Assembly: GCA_947454955.1 (NCBI GenBank)
Contig: CANGLW010000004.1
Coordinates: forward strand, 1-64,000
Direction: 5' to 3'
DNA: 64,000 nucleotides
Origin: Comamonadaceae bacterium
GTDB lineage: Bacteria; Pseudomonadota; Gammaproteobacteria; Burkholderiales; Burkholderiaceae_C
The translations under genes and the position numbers were made by a program. Below are positions 9,851-17,951 of this stretch, one piece after another (position 1 is the stretch's first letter; the number at the start of each line of letters is the position of its first letter). The notes beneath the pieces were generated by a model. That model worked only from the letters and a program-made list of their open reading frames with translations. It ran no database searches and was not told the DNA's origin.

Positions 9851-10644
9851 CTTCACTCACCCACCCCTCCGACTTTGCCAGTGACGAATTGCGCGTGACC
9901 GTTCGCGACCAGGTTATGTGGCTCACCATCGCGCGCGAAGCGCGCCGCAATGCGGTGAGCCACGCGGTGCTCGAAGCCATGGCCGGCGCCATCAACGCGG
10001 CGCAACACCACCGCGACTTGCGCGCCATCGTCATCACCGGCGCGGGCGACAAAGCCTTTTGCGCAGGTGCTGACCTGCAAGCCACCAACGTCTTCACCAC
10101 CGACTACTCGGAACCCCAGGGCCATGTGGCCAAGGTGCTGCGTGCGGCCAAGGCCAGCAACCTGCCCCTGATCGCGCGGGTCAACGGTCACTGCCTGGCC
10201 GGTGGCATGGGCTTGCTCAGCATGTGCGACATGGCGGTGGCTGCACCCCACGCGCTGTTTGGTTTGCCCGAGGTGAAAGTGGGCGTGTTTCCCGCGCAGG
10301 TGCTCAGTGTCTTGCAGCACCTGATCCCGCGCCGCGTTTTGTCGGAGATGTGCATCACCGGCGAGCCCATCAGTGCGGCGCAAGCGCTGGAGATCGGCCT
10401 GGTGAACTATGTGGACGAGGCGCTGGATGCCAAGGTGGACTGGCTGCTTTCCCGCATCCTGGACAAATCACCTGCTGCGATTCGCCGGGGTCTGTACACC
10501 ATGAAGCGCATCGAGGCCATGTCGTTTGAAGAGAGCATGGCCTTCACCGAAAGCCAAATTGCACTGTTCACTTTGACGGATGACGCCAAAGAAGGCCAAG
10601 CCGCTTTCAAAGAAAAACGCAGCCCCAACTGGCCAGGGCATTGA
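9847..10644 (+). CDS. enoyl-CoA hydratase/isomerase family protein
   Basis: A 265-residue crotonase-fold protein. The oxyanion-hole segments ITGAGDKAFCAGADL and NGHCLAGGMGLLSMCD are clear, and the rest follows the family's usual layout to its end. It probably hydrates or isomerises an enoyl-CoA. The start overlaps the MaoC stop by 4 bp (ATGA), giving a coupled SDR-MaoC-crotonase operon that could process a branched or hydroxylated acyl-CoA. The exact substrate is unknown. It ends 22 bp from the convergent LysR gene. Confidence 0.92.
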   Translation: MTSLTHPSDFASDELRVTVRDQVMWLTIAREARRNAVSHAVLEAMAGAINAAQHHRDLRAIVITGAGDKAFCAGADLQATNVFTTDYSEPQGHVAKVLRAAKASNLPLIARVNGHCLAGGMGLLSMCDMAVAAPHALFGLPEVKVGVFPAQVLSVLQHLIPRRVLSEMCITGEPISAAQALEIGLVNYVDEALDAKVDWLLSRILDKSPAAIRRGLYTMKRIEAMSFEESMAFTESQIALFTLTDDAKEGQAAFKEKRSPNWPGH

Positions 10645-10666
10645 TTTTCTTGCTATCAAAACCATA

Positions 10667-11602
10667 CTAAGGCGCAAACCCCTCGGCAAGCGCTTGGCGT
10701 AAATGCGCCACTAGAGCCGCAACGGCGCGCGGCACATGCGGCGCGTAAGGGCGTATGGCGTAAATGTTTTGCGCAAACACGCCCACCGGTGTCCAGGCTG
10801 GCATCACCCGCACCAACTTGCCAGACTTGAGCGCAGCCTGTGCACTGAAGTCGGGCAACAAGGCAATACCGTCGCCCAACAAGGCGGCCTCACGCAGGGC
10901 CTCGCTGTTGTTGGCTGCAAGCGTGCCACTCACCGGCACGGTGGTGCGCTCTTGCCCCTTGTCTGAAGAAGGCTCGAAGGTCCAGGCTGGGGTGTCATGC
11001 GCGCGTGGGTAATGCAAACAGTTGTGCTGGGCCAGGTCCTGCGGACTTTGCGGCGCGCCATGGCGGCGCAGGTAAGCCCGGGTGGCCACCAGCACCGAAT
11101 GGGTGGGGCACAGCGCCCAGGCCACATGGGTGTCGGGCGGGTGGTCGGTGTGGCGGATGGCCAAATCAAACCCTTCCTGGGTCAAGCTGCTCAAGCGGTC
11201 TGACATGTCCAGCTCAATGCGCACCTGCGGGTGGTCTTTGAGGAAGGCTGAGAGCAAAGGCAGCAACTGCTGGCGCGCCAAAGCCACCGGTGCCGTCACC
11301 CGCACCAGGCCACTGGGCTGGGCAGCCAGGTCTTGCACCTGGGCAAAGCTTTGGGCGATTTGCTCAAACGAGGCGCGGGTGTCGTCCACCAGTCGCTGGC
11401 CAGCCTCGGTCAGGCGCAGGCTGCGGGTGGTGCGCTGCACCAGGGTCAGGCGTGCGGCGCGCTCCAACTCGGCAATGCGCTGGCTCACGGCGGCCTTGCT
11501 CACGCCCAAGCGAGCGGCAGCGGCGGTGTAGCTGCCCTGCTGGGCCAACACGCTGAGCCAGTGCAGGTGCGTCCACAAGGCGTTGATTTTTTGCTCATCC
11601 AT
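10667..11602 (-). CDS. LysR family transcriptional regulator
   Basis: A 311-residue LysR-type regulator. The N-terminal winged helix-turn-helix spans residues 8-65 ([20 protein letters not shown]), and a periplasmic-binding-protein-like effector domain follows from about residue 90. The ATG at 11602 fits the family; the very long frame upstream to 13312 is antisense to mmsA. It is divergent from mmsA with a perfect inverted repeat between the two genes, so it probably controls mmsA and itself. The effector is not evident; a valine- or methylmalonate-pathway metabolite would be a fair guess. Confidence 0.93.
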   Translation of the reverse strand: MDEQKINALWTHLHWLSVLAQQGSYTAAAARLGVSKAAVSQRIAELERAARLTLVQRTTRSLRLTEAGQRLVDDTRASFEQIAQSFAQVQDLAAQPSGLVRVTAPVALARQQLLPLLSAFLKDHPQVRIELDMSDRLSSLTQEGFDLAIRHTDHPPDTHVAWALCPTHSVLVATRAYLRRHGAPQSPQDLAQHNCLHYPRAHDTPAWTFEPSSDKGQERTTVPVSGTLAANNSEALREAALLGDGIALLPDFSAQAALKSGKLVRVMPAWTPVGVFAQNIYAIRPYAPHVPRAVAALVAHLRQALAEGFAP

Positions 11603-11608
11603 GGGTCT

Positions 11609-11630
11609 ATTGTTCACTATTTTGAACAAT
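11609..11630. promoter_or_regulatory. palindromic operator between the LysR gene and mmsA
   Basis: ATTGTTCA, CTATTT, TGAACAAT: perfect 8-bp arms around a 6-bp spacer. It begins 7 bp upstream of the LysR ATG and contains T-N11-A patterns typical of LysR-type sites. It probably serves autoregulation of the LysR gene and control of mmsA. Confidence 0.7.
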
Positions 11631-11704
11631 CGATTCACTTTTGGGCTCTTGTCCCACCCCCGAAGGCTCCCTACACTGGCGCATCTTTTTTGCAAGGACA
11701 CCCC

Positions 11705-13213
11705 ATGACCACCACCATCGGCCACTACATCCAAGGCGCTGTGACCCACGGCACCAGCACCCGCCAACAAGCGGTTTACAACCCAGCCACTGGCCAAGTC
11801 ACCGGCCAAGCCCTGCTGGCCAACACCGCTGATGTGGACGCCGCTGTGGCGTCGGCCAAGGCAGCGTTCCCAGCTTGGGCTGACACACCGCCCATCCGCC
11901 GCGCCCGCGTGATGTTCAAGTTCCTGGAGTTGCTCAACCAGCGCAAAGACGACCTGGCCCGCATCATCACCTCGGAGCACGGCAAAGTGTTCACCGACGC
12001 CCAGGGCGAAGTGGCCCGCGGCATTGATATTTTGGAATTTTCTTGCGGGATTCCGCAGTTGCTCAAAGGCGACTTCACCGACCAAGTCTCGACCGGCATG
12101 GACAACTGGACCCTGCGCCAGCCCCTGGGCGTGGTCACCGGCATCACCCCGTTCAACTTCCCCGTCATGGTGCCCATGTGGATGTTCCCTGTGGCCATTG
12201 CGGCGGGCAACACCTTCGTGCTCAAGCCCAGCCCCATCGACCCCACCGCCAGCCTGTTCATGGCCGATTTGCTCAAGCAAGCTGGCTTGCCCGATGGTGT
12301 GTTCAACGTGGTGCAAGGCGACAAAGAAGCGGTGGACGCGCTCTTGGTTCACCCCGATGTCAAGGCCGTGAGCTTTGTCGGCTCCACACCCATTGCCAAC
12401 TACATTTATGAGACCGGCGCTCGCCACGGCAAACGTGTGCAAGCCCTGGGCGGCGCGAAGAACCACATGGTGGTCATGCCTGATGCCGACATCGACCAGT
12501 CGGTGGACGCTTTGATTGGCGCGGCTTACGGCTCGGCTGGCGAGCGTTGCATGGCCATCTCGGTGGCGGTGTTGGTGGGCGATGTGGCTGACCAAGTCAT
12601 TGCCAAACTCATCGAGCGCACCAAGACTTTGAAAGTGCTCAACGGCACCAACCTGGCCGCTGAAATGGGCCCCATCGTCACGCAAGTGGCGCATGACCGT
12701 ATCACCAACTACATCGATGTGGGCGTGAAAGAAGGCGCCAAGTTGTTGGTCGACGGCCGTGGCTTCAAAGGCTCGGCTGCTGGCGAAGGCTGTGACGCTG
12801 GCTTCTGGCTGGGCGGCACGCTGTTTGACCACGTGAGCACCGACATGCGCATCTACAAAGAAGAAATCTTTGGCCCCGTGCTGGCTTGCGTGCGCGTGCC
12901 TGACTTCGCCACCGCGGTGAAGATCATCAACGACCATGAGTTTGGCAACGGCGTGAGCTGCTTCACCCGCGACGGCAATGTGGCGCGCGAATTCGGTCGC
13001 CGCATTGAAGTGGGCATGGTCGGCATCAACGTGCCCATTCCTGTGCCCATGGCTTGGCACGGTTTCGGTGGCTGGAAGCGTTCGCTGTTTGGCGACATGC
13101 ACGCCTACGGCGAAGAAGGTGTGCGTTTCTACACCAAGCAAAAGTCCATCATGCAGCGCTGGCCCGAGAGCATCGGCAAAGGCGCTGAGTTTGTGATGCC
13201 CACGGCCAAGTAA
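11705..13213 (+). CDS. mmsA: CoA-acylating methylmalonate-semialdehyde dehydrogenase
   Basis: A 502-residue aldehyde dehydrogenase that oxidises (methyl)malonate semialdehyde to propionyl-CoA or acetyl-CoA in valine and inositol catabolism. The N-terminal IGHYIQGA, the [13 protein letters not shown] segment and the catalytic Cys in [11 protein letters not shown] (Cys about 282) are characteristic of MmsA rather than general ALDHs, as is the C-terminal [13 protein letters not shown]. The ATG at 11705 is preceded by a GCAAGGACACCCC leader with an AAGGA ribosome-binding site. It is likely controlled by the divergent LysR gene. Confidence 0.95.
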   Translation: MTTTIGHYIQGAVTHGTSTRQQAVYNPATGQVTGQALLANTADVDAAVASAKAAFPAWADTPPIRRARVMFKFLELLNQRKDDLARIITSEHGKVFTDAQGEVARGIDILEFSCGIPQLLKGDFTDQVSTGMDNWTLRQPLGVVTGITPFNFPVMVPMWMFPVAIAAGNTFVLKPSPIDPTASLFMADLLKQAGLPDGVFNVVQGDKEAVDALLVHPDVKAVSFVGSTPIANYIYETGARHGKRVQALGGAKNHMVVMPDADIDQSVDALIGAAYGSAGERCMAISVAVLVGDVADQVIAKLIERTKTLKVLNGTNLAAEMGPIVTQVAHDRITNYIDVGVKEGAKLLVDGRGFKGSAAGEGCDAGFWLGGTLFDHVSTDMRIYKEEIFGPVLACVRVPDFATAVKIINDHEFGNGVSCFTRDGNVAREFGRRIEVGMVGINVPIPVPMAWHGFGGWKRSLFGDMHAYGEEGVRFYTKQKSIMQRWPESIGKGAEFVMPTAK

Positions 13214-13220
13214 AGCGAAC

Positions 13221-13254
13221 CATCGGCACCTTGGTGATGACTGAGGTGTCGATG
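13221..13254. repeat. imperfect inverted repeat just after mmsA
   Basis: CATCGGCACCT (13221-13231) and AGGTGTCGATG (13244-13254) form an 11-bp stem with one mismatch. It begins 8 bp after the mmsA stop and could be a 3'-end hairpin, but there is no U-tract. Confidence 0.45.
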
Positions 13255-13296
13255 CCATGCGCTTTTGAGATGCGGTTGCGAGCGCCTCTGGCACGC

Positions 13297-13367
13297 GAGG
13301 GTTCAAACCCAAAGCGGCGCCTCAGTCGCTGCGCGCCAGCAAGTTGCCGCCTTGGGCCTGAACCCTC
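13297..13367. repeat. long imperfect inverted repeat in the mmsA-GMC gap
   Basis: The 21-nt arms 13297-13317 and 13347-13367 (GAGGGTTCA.. and ..TGAACCCTC) pair at 18 of 21 positions around a 29-nt loop. Nothing else in the 265-bp gap explains it. It may fold as a strong RNA hairpin or be the relic of a small repeat element. Confidence 0.5.
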
Positions 13368-13478
13368 ACGTTGCTTGCTTGGTGCGTACGGCAAGAAATA
13401 ATCGGGGACATTGTTCAGCGTCTTGTGCCCTAAGATGACGTTGCTCAAGGTCACTGATAAAACAGCTGGAAGATTGCG

Positions 13479-15194
13479 ATGAACGACACGTTTGACTACA
13501 TCATCATTGGCGCAGGCACTGCAGGGTGTCTACTGGCCAACCGCTTGAGTGCGGATGCCAGCAAGCGCGTGTTGCTCATCGAAGCCGGTCGCAAAGACGA
13601 TTACCACTGGATTCATATCCCGGTGGGCTACTTGTATTGCATCGGCAACCCGCGCACCGATTGGCTCTACCAAACCGAAAAAGACGCGGGCTTGAATGGC
13701 CGGCAGCTGCGTTACCCGCGTGGCAAAACCCTCGGGGGTTGCTCGAGCATCAACGGCATGATTTACATGCGCGGCCAAGCCCGTGACTACAACCACTGGG
13801 CCGATCTGCTGGGCGACGAGAGCTGGCGCTGGGACAACAACCTGCCCTATTTCAAGCTGCACGAAGATCACTACAAAGGTGCCGATGACCTGCACGGCGC
13901 CAAAGGCACCCGCAGTGAACTGCTGATGCAAGGCGACGACATTTACCGCCAAGTGCTCAAACACAAAAACGCCGGCGGTGAGTGGCGCATTGAAAAGCAA
14001 CGCCTGCGTTGGGACGTGCTCGATGCCTTTGCGCAAGCCGCGCAGCAAGCAGGCATTCCAGCATCTGAGGACTTCAACCGCGGCAACAACGAAGGTGTGG
14101 GTTACTTTGAAGTGAACCAGCGCAAAGGCTGGCGTTGGAACACAGCCAAAGCCTTTTTGCGCCCGGCCTGTTATGGCCGCCCCAACTTCGAGTTGTGGAC
14201 CAAGGCCCAGGTCTCGCGCGTGGTGGTCACCACCCAGGCTGATGGCAGCAAACGCTGCACTGGTGTGGAGGTGTGGACCGGCCACGAACTCGTCACCGTG
14301 CAAGCCAGCGGCGAGGTGATTTTGAGTGCGGGTAGCATAGGCTCGCCACAAATTTTGCAGCTCTCGGGCATTGGCCCGGGTGCACTCTTGCAACAAAACG
14401 GCATTCCTGTGGTGCAAGACCTGCCAGGTGTTGGCGCGAACCTGCAAGACCACTTGCAAATCCGTTCGGTCTACAAAGTGCAGGGCGTCAAAACGCTCAA
14501 CGTGTTGGCCAATTCGCTGTGGGGCAAGGCCATGATTGGCCTGGAGTACGCGTTCAAACAAAGCGGCCCCATGAGCATGGCGCCCTCGCAATTGGGGGCC
14601 TTCACCAAGAGCGACCCATCGCGCCCCTACGCCAACATTCAATACCACGTGCAGCCGCTCAGCCTGGATGCGTTTGGCGAACCGCTGCACAGCTTCCCGG
14701 CCTTCACCGCCAGCGTGTGCAACCTCAACCCCACCAGCCGCGGCACGGTGCATATCAAAACCAACCGTTTTGAAGACGCGCCGGCGATTGCCCCGAACTA
14801 CCTCAGCACGCCGGAAGACCGCAAGGTGGCGGCCGACTCATTGCGGGTCACGCGCCAAATCGTGGCGCAACCGGCCATGGCCCAATACAAACCTGTGGAA
14901 TTCAAACCTGGCGTGCAGTTCCAGACCGACGAAGAGCTCGCCAAGCTCGCGGGTGACATTGCCACCACCATCTTCCACCCGGTAGGCACCACCAAAATGG
15001 GCCGCGACGGTGACCCCATGGCCGTGCTCGATGCCCGCTTGCGTGTGCGTTGCACGGGCGGCGTGATTCAGGGTTTGCGCGTGGTCGATGCCGGGGCCAT
15101 GCCCACCATCACCAGCGGCAACACCAACAGCCCCACGCTGATGATGGCTGAGAAGGCCGCGCACTGGATCATGGCCGACGCGGCCCGCAGCTAA
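13479..15194 (+). CDS. GMC family FAD-dependent oxidoreductase (choline dehydrogenase-like)
   Basis: A 571-residue flavoenzyme of the glucose-methanol-choline family. It has the ADP-binding motif FDYIIIGAGTAGCLLANRL at the N-terminus, the GMC signature 1 around GKTLGGCSSINGMIYMRG, signature 2 around GSIGSPQILQLSGIG, and the catalytic His in FHPVGTTKMG. The closing PTITSGNTNSPTLMMAEKAA is typical. The substrate is an alcohol, but its identity is not readable; choline/betaine loci usually have betB and betI next door and these are absent. It is a single gene after a 265-bp gap, so it probably has its own promoter. Confidence 0.92.
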   Translation: MNDTFDYIIIGAGTAGCLLANRLSADASKRVLLIEAGRKDDYHWIHIPVGYLYCIGNPRTDWLYQTEKDAGLNGRQLRYPRGKTLGGCSSINGMIYMRGQARDYNHWADLLGDESWRWDNNLPYFKLHEDHYKGADDLHGAKGTRSELLMQGDDIYRQVLKHKNAGGEWRIEKQRLRWDVLDAFAQAAQQAGIPASEDFNRGNNEGVGYFEVNQRKGWRWNTAKAFLRPACYGRPNFELWTKAQVSRVVVTTQADGSKRCTGVEVWTGHELVTVQASGEVILSAGSIGSPQILQLSGIGPGALLQQNGIPVVQDLPGVGANLQDHLQIRSVYKVQGVKTLNVLANSLWGKAMIGLEYAFKQSGPMSMAPSQLGAFTKSDPSRPYANIQYHVQPLSLDAFGEPLHSFPAFTASVCNLNPTSRGTVHIKTNRFEDAPAIAPNYLSTPEDRKVAADSLRVTRQIVAQPAMAQYKPVEFKPGVQFQTDEELAKLAGDIATTIFHPVGTTKMGRDGDPMAVLDARLRVRCTGGVIQGLRVVDAGAMPTITSGNTNSPTLMMAEKAAHWIMADAARS

Positions 15195-15284
15195 AACCTT
15201 CTTGCAAGGTCAGCGCCCTTACACGGTCGAGGTTTTTATCGAATTTAGGGGAAAACCCCGAAGGTCAACCATGCCCTGGACACC

Positions 15285-15421
15285 TACACTCCTCCCACTG
15301 ATGTGCGAGCCGCTTGGCTTCGTGACAGAGGAGCCGAGAGAGACCCAGACCCACAACAACATACGCGCATCCAATGCAGATGCGGCCTGAAGGCACCGTG
15401 TAAACGGTGCCTTTATTTTTT
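15285..15421 (+). ncRNA. candidate small RNA or leader ending in an intrinsic terminator
   Basis: The gap between the GMC and TSUP genes contains a GGGGAAAACCCC inverted repeat (about 15248-15259) and a possible -10 hexamer TACACT (15285-15290) with a weak -35 (GGTCAA). A roughly 125-nt stretch follows with further hairpin potential, such as CGCATC..GATGCG. It ends in the strong terminator 15390-15421. This is the layout of a short independent transcript or a transcription attenuator; there is no protein-coding evidence. Confidence 0.4.
15390..15421 (+). terminator. strong intrinsic terminator directly before the TSUP gene
   Basis: AAGGCACCGT (15390-15399), loop GTAA, ACGGTGCCTT (15404-15413), then TATTTTTT: a perfect 10-bp stem with a U-tract. 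It ends only 4 bp before the ATG at 15426, leaving no room for a ribosome-binding site on a read-through mRNA other than within the hairpin. Confidence 0.85.
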
Positions 15422-15425
15422 GCCC

Positions 15426-16196
15426 ATGGAACTTGTTCTCGTCACCCTCGCCTCACTGCTTGCTGGCTGTGTCGACGCCATCGTCGGCGGTGGCGGCTTG
15501 GTGCTGGTGCCCGCCATGTTGGCAGCCTACCCGCAGGCCCACCCGGCCACTTTGTTTGGCACCAACAAGAGCGTGTCCATCTGGGGCACGGCCATGGCGG
15601 CCGCCCAATACAGCCGGCGTGTGCAGCTCAACTGGTCCATGCTGGGCCCGGCCATTGCCTTGAGTTTTGCGGGCTCCCTGTGCGGGGCCTGGGTGCTCAC
15701 CCGCGTCTCGCCTGATTTCCTGCGCTTGGTCTTGCCTCTGGTGCTCATCGCGGTGTTTACCTACACCTTGGTGAAAAAAGACCTGGGACGCGAACATGCC
15801 CCACGCCTCTCCACCCAGCACGAACGCCTGGCCGCAGGCGTGGTGGGTTTAGGCATTGGTTTTTACGACGGGTTTTTCGGCCCGGGCACCGGCAGCTTTT
15901 TTGTGTTCTTGCTGGTGCGTTGGTTGGGCTATGACTTTCTCAACGCCTCAGCCAGCGCCAAGTTGCTCAACGTGGCCAGCAACGGTGCCGCGCTGGTCTT
16001 GCTCGCGCTCAAAGGCCATGTCTGGTGGCATGTGGCGCTGAGCCTGGCCGTGGCCAATGTGCTGGGCAGTTTGCTGGGCACCCGCCTGGCGCTCAAACAC
16101 GGCGCAGGCTTTGTGCGCGTGGCCTTCTTGCTGGTGGTCAGCGCGCTGATTGTCAAAACCTCGTGTGACGCCTGGTTGCGCTGGCAAGCACTTTGA
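15426..16196 (+). CDS. TSUP (TauE/SafE) family membrane transporter
   Basis: A 256-residue integral membrane protein with about eight hydrophobic segments. The family signature appears twice: LLAGCVDAIVGGGGLVLVPAML near the N-terminus and GIGFYDGFFGPGTGSFFVFLL in the middle. TSUP proteins export sulfite, sulfoacetate or other anions; the substrate here is unknown. The ATG at 15426 matches the usual family start (MELVLV), yet it has no Shine-Dalgarno sequence because a terminator hairpin and T-run occupy the upstream bases. Expression may therefore depend on leaderless translation or antitermination. Confidence 0.88.
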   Translation: MELVLVTLASLLAGCVDAIVGGGGLVLVPAMLAAYPQAHPATLFGTNKSVSIWGTAMAAAQYSRRVQLNWSMLGPAIALSFAGSLCGAWVLTRVSPDFLRLVLPLVLIAVFTYTLVKKDLGREHAPRLSTQHERLAAGVVGLGIGFYDGFFGPGTGSFFVFLLVRWLGYDFLNASASAKLLNVASNGAALVLLALKGHVWWHVALSLAVANVLGSLLGTRLALKHGAGFVRVAFLLVVSALIVKTSCDAWLRWQAL

Positions 16197-16230
16197 AACA
16201 GTCCATCGAGATTGCGCATCGGCGCGCAGT

Positions 16231-16246
16231 TTTGACTCTGGTCAAA
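16231..16246. promoter_or_regulatory. palindrome upstream of tadE
   Basis: TTTGAC-TCTG-GTCAAA, a perfect 6-bp inverted repeat 69 bp before the tadE start. It could be an operator. A separate hairpin, GGTCGC-CCTCT-GCGACC, lies just before the GGAGGGG ribosome-binding site at about 16304. Confidence 0.35.
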
Positions 16247-16314
16247 CCTTAGGCTACCACCGGCTGACACACTGAAGCCTCAGGTCGCCCTCTGCGACCA
16301 CCGGAGGGGTTTTC

Positions 16315-16854
16315 ATGCGTTCTGTTCGTGTTTGGCTCAACCCTGCAGTCCGGCAGCGCAGCGCTGGGGCTCAGCGTGGCATGGCGGTGGTGGAACTGGC
16401 TTTGGTGCTGCCCATCTTCTTGCTGGTGGTGTTCATGATTGCCGAGTTCGGCATCATTTTTTACAACAAAGCCGTCATCACCAATGCCAGCCGCGAAGCC
16501 GCGCGCGTGGGCATTGTGTTGCGTTCGCCCAAACCCACCACGGTCGAGATCCAAAGCAAGGCGGTGGACTACATGTCCAACTACCTGTTCTCGTTTGGCG
16601 CAGACACCAGCACCCGCCCGCCTGTCGGTTGCGCAGGCACCAGTTGCGCCTGCCCCACCAGCGCCACCGGCAGCCCCAACCCTTGTGTGGATGTGGTCGG
16701 TGGGCAAGCCGGTCTGTTCGGCACACCCTTGACGGTGACGGTGCGCTACACCTACCGCCCTTTGGGCATCAACCCACTCGTTCTGGCCAACGCCCTGCCC
16801 ATCATGGGCGGGCCGCTGTCGCTGACCGCCACCACGGTGATGAACAATGAATAA
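16315..16854 (+). CDS. TadE-like pseudopilin
   Basis: A 179-residue protein of the TadE family of Flp-pilus minor pseudopilins. A short basic leader is followed by the hallmark segment GMAVVELALVLPIFLLVVFM, with the conserved Glu five residues after the putative prepilin cleavage Gly, then FGIIFYNKAVITNASREAAR. The C-terminal part is a periplasmic domain with cysteines in pairs. It has a good GGAGGGG ribosome-binding site and overlaps the following TadG-like gene by 8 bp. No Tad secretion ATPase, platform, secretin or prepilin peptidase is present in the window, so the pair is an orphan here. Confidence 0.87.
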   Translation: MRSVRVWLNPAVRQRSAGAQRGMAVVELALVLPIFLLVVFMIAEFGIIFYNKAVITNASREAARVGIVLRSPKPTTVEIQSKAVDYMSNYLFSFGADTSTRPPVGCAGTSCACPTSATGSPNPCVDVVGGQAGLFGTPLTVTVRYTYRPLGINPLVLANALPIMGGPLSLTATTVMNNE

Positions 16855-17938
16855 GCCCCCAAGCGCCGCTCATCAGCGCGGTGGGATCTTGCTCATCTCC
16901 GCCGCGGTGCTCACCATGCTGCTGGGCTTTGCCGCTTTGGCCATCGACCTGGGCCGCTTGATGGTGGTGCGCAACGAATTGCAAAACGGTGCGGATGCCG
17001 CAGCCATGGCCGCGGTGCCTTGTCTTTACCGGCGTGCGGATTGTCTGAACACCAGCGCGACCACACCCGACTGGGACACCGCCACCAGCCGGGCCTTGGC
17101 CTTCATCAGCAAAAACAAGTCTGAAGATGTGAGCTTGAGCAATGCGACGGTGACCGCAGGCTATTGGAATATGAACGGCACACCGGCAACCCTGCAAGCC
17201 AAAACCATCACGCCAGGCCCTTACGACTACCCCGCCATTCAGGTGCAGGTGCGCCGCACCAATGGCCAAAATGGCGGCTCGGTGGTTTTGTCGCTGGCCA
17301 ATATCATCGGCACACCAGGAGGCAGCGTGTGGGTCACCTCCACCGCCGTCATTTCGCACCCAGCTTCACTCAGCCCCTTCCCAATGGTGCTCTCCAAATG
17401 CCTGTACGACACCTATTGGGACTCCACCACCGGTTCACCCAAATTAGCCACACAAGTTAACCCACCGGGTTTTGATTTGCCGCAGATCATCGGTCAGCCC
17501 TATTTCTTCAAAGCCACTTCGTCTTACAAGGTGGGGATCTGTGAAGCTGGGCAATGGAGCTCGCTGCTGATCGACAGCAACAGCACATCCACCATCTCCA
17601 ACCTCATCACTTCTGGTAGCCCGCAGTCGATTGCCATCGGCGATTCGTTATGGGTGCAGCCGGGCAGTAAAACCGCCCTTTACAGCGACGTGAGTAATTG
17701 CAGTGCCGCAGGAAATAAAAAATGTGAATATGCGATGGTGCCGATCATTCAAGACGTCAGCACCCACAGCCACCAACCTGTCGTGGCATTTGCCTGTGTA
17801 CATGTTCTTGATGGCATAGGGGGTAGCGGTAAGTACGTGCTGTTTCAAATGAGCGCTGATTCGGTGAAATGCCAAAACAGCGGCTCGGGTGTGGGGCCGA
17901 ATTACGGCATCAACACACCACCGCGCTTGGTGCAATGA
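16847..17938 (+). CDS. TadG-like pilus assembly protein
   Basis: A 363-residue protein with a TadG-type N-terminus: the basic HQRGGILLIS, a hydrophobic helix, FAALAIDLGRLMVVRNELQNGADAAAMAA, then a long extracytoplasmic domain with several cysteines. TadG and TadE work with Tad/Flp pilus systems in adhesion. It is translationally coupled to the TadE-like gene. Its C-terminal 200 residues are not recognised and seem rich in Ser, Thr and Gly. Some cytoplasmic-membrane-linked proteins with this N-terminus also carry von Willebrand A domains, but no MIDAS-like motif was seen here. Confidence 0.83.
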   Translation: MNKPPSAAHQRGGILLISAAVLTMLLGFAALAIDLGRLMVVRNELQNGADAAAMAAVPCLYRRADCLNTSATTPDWDTATSRALAFISKNKSEDVSLSNATVTAGYWNMNGTPATLQAKTITPGPYDYPAIQVQVRRTNGQNGGSVVLSLANIIGTPGGSVWVTSTAVISHPASLSPFPMVLSKCLYDTYWDSTTGSPKLATQVNPPGFDLPQIIGQPYFFKATSSYKVGICEAGQWSSLLIDSNSTSTISNLITSGSPQSIAIGDSLWVQPGSKTALYSDVSNCSAAGNKKCEYAMVPIIQDVSTHSHQPVVAFACVHVLDGIGGSGKYVLFQMSADSVKCQNSGSGVGPNYGINTPPRLVQ

Positions 17939-17951
17939 ATCTGATAGCAGC

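Noticed and set aside
11603-13312. N-terminal extension of the LysR gene across mmsA
   Set aside because: The extra 570 codons are antisense to mmsA; the regulator's helix-turn-helix begins at the ATG at 11602.
13297-13367. Possible integron attC site
   Set aside because: The imperfect repeat has the right size, but the conserved GTT-containing core sites at both ends were not found and no integrase or cassette is near.
13530-14753. Minus-strand open frame opposite the GMC oxidoreductase, about 407 codons
   Set aside because: Antisense to a fully conserved flavoenzyme; no recognisable motif or ribosome-binding site.
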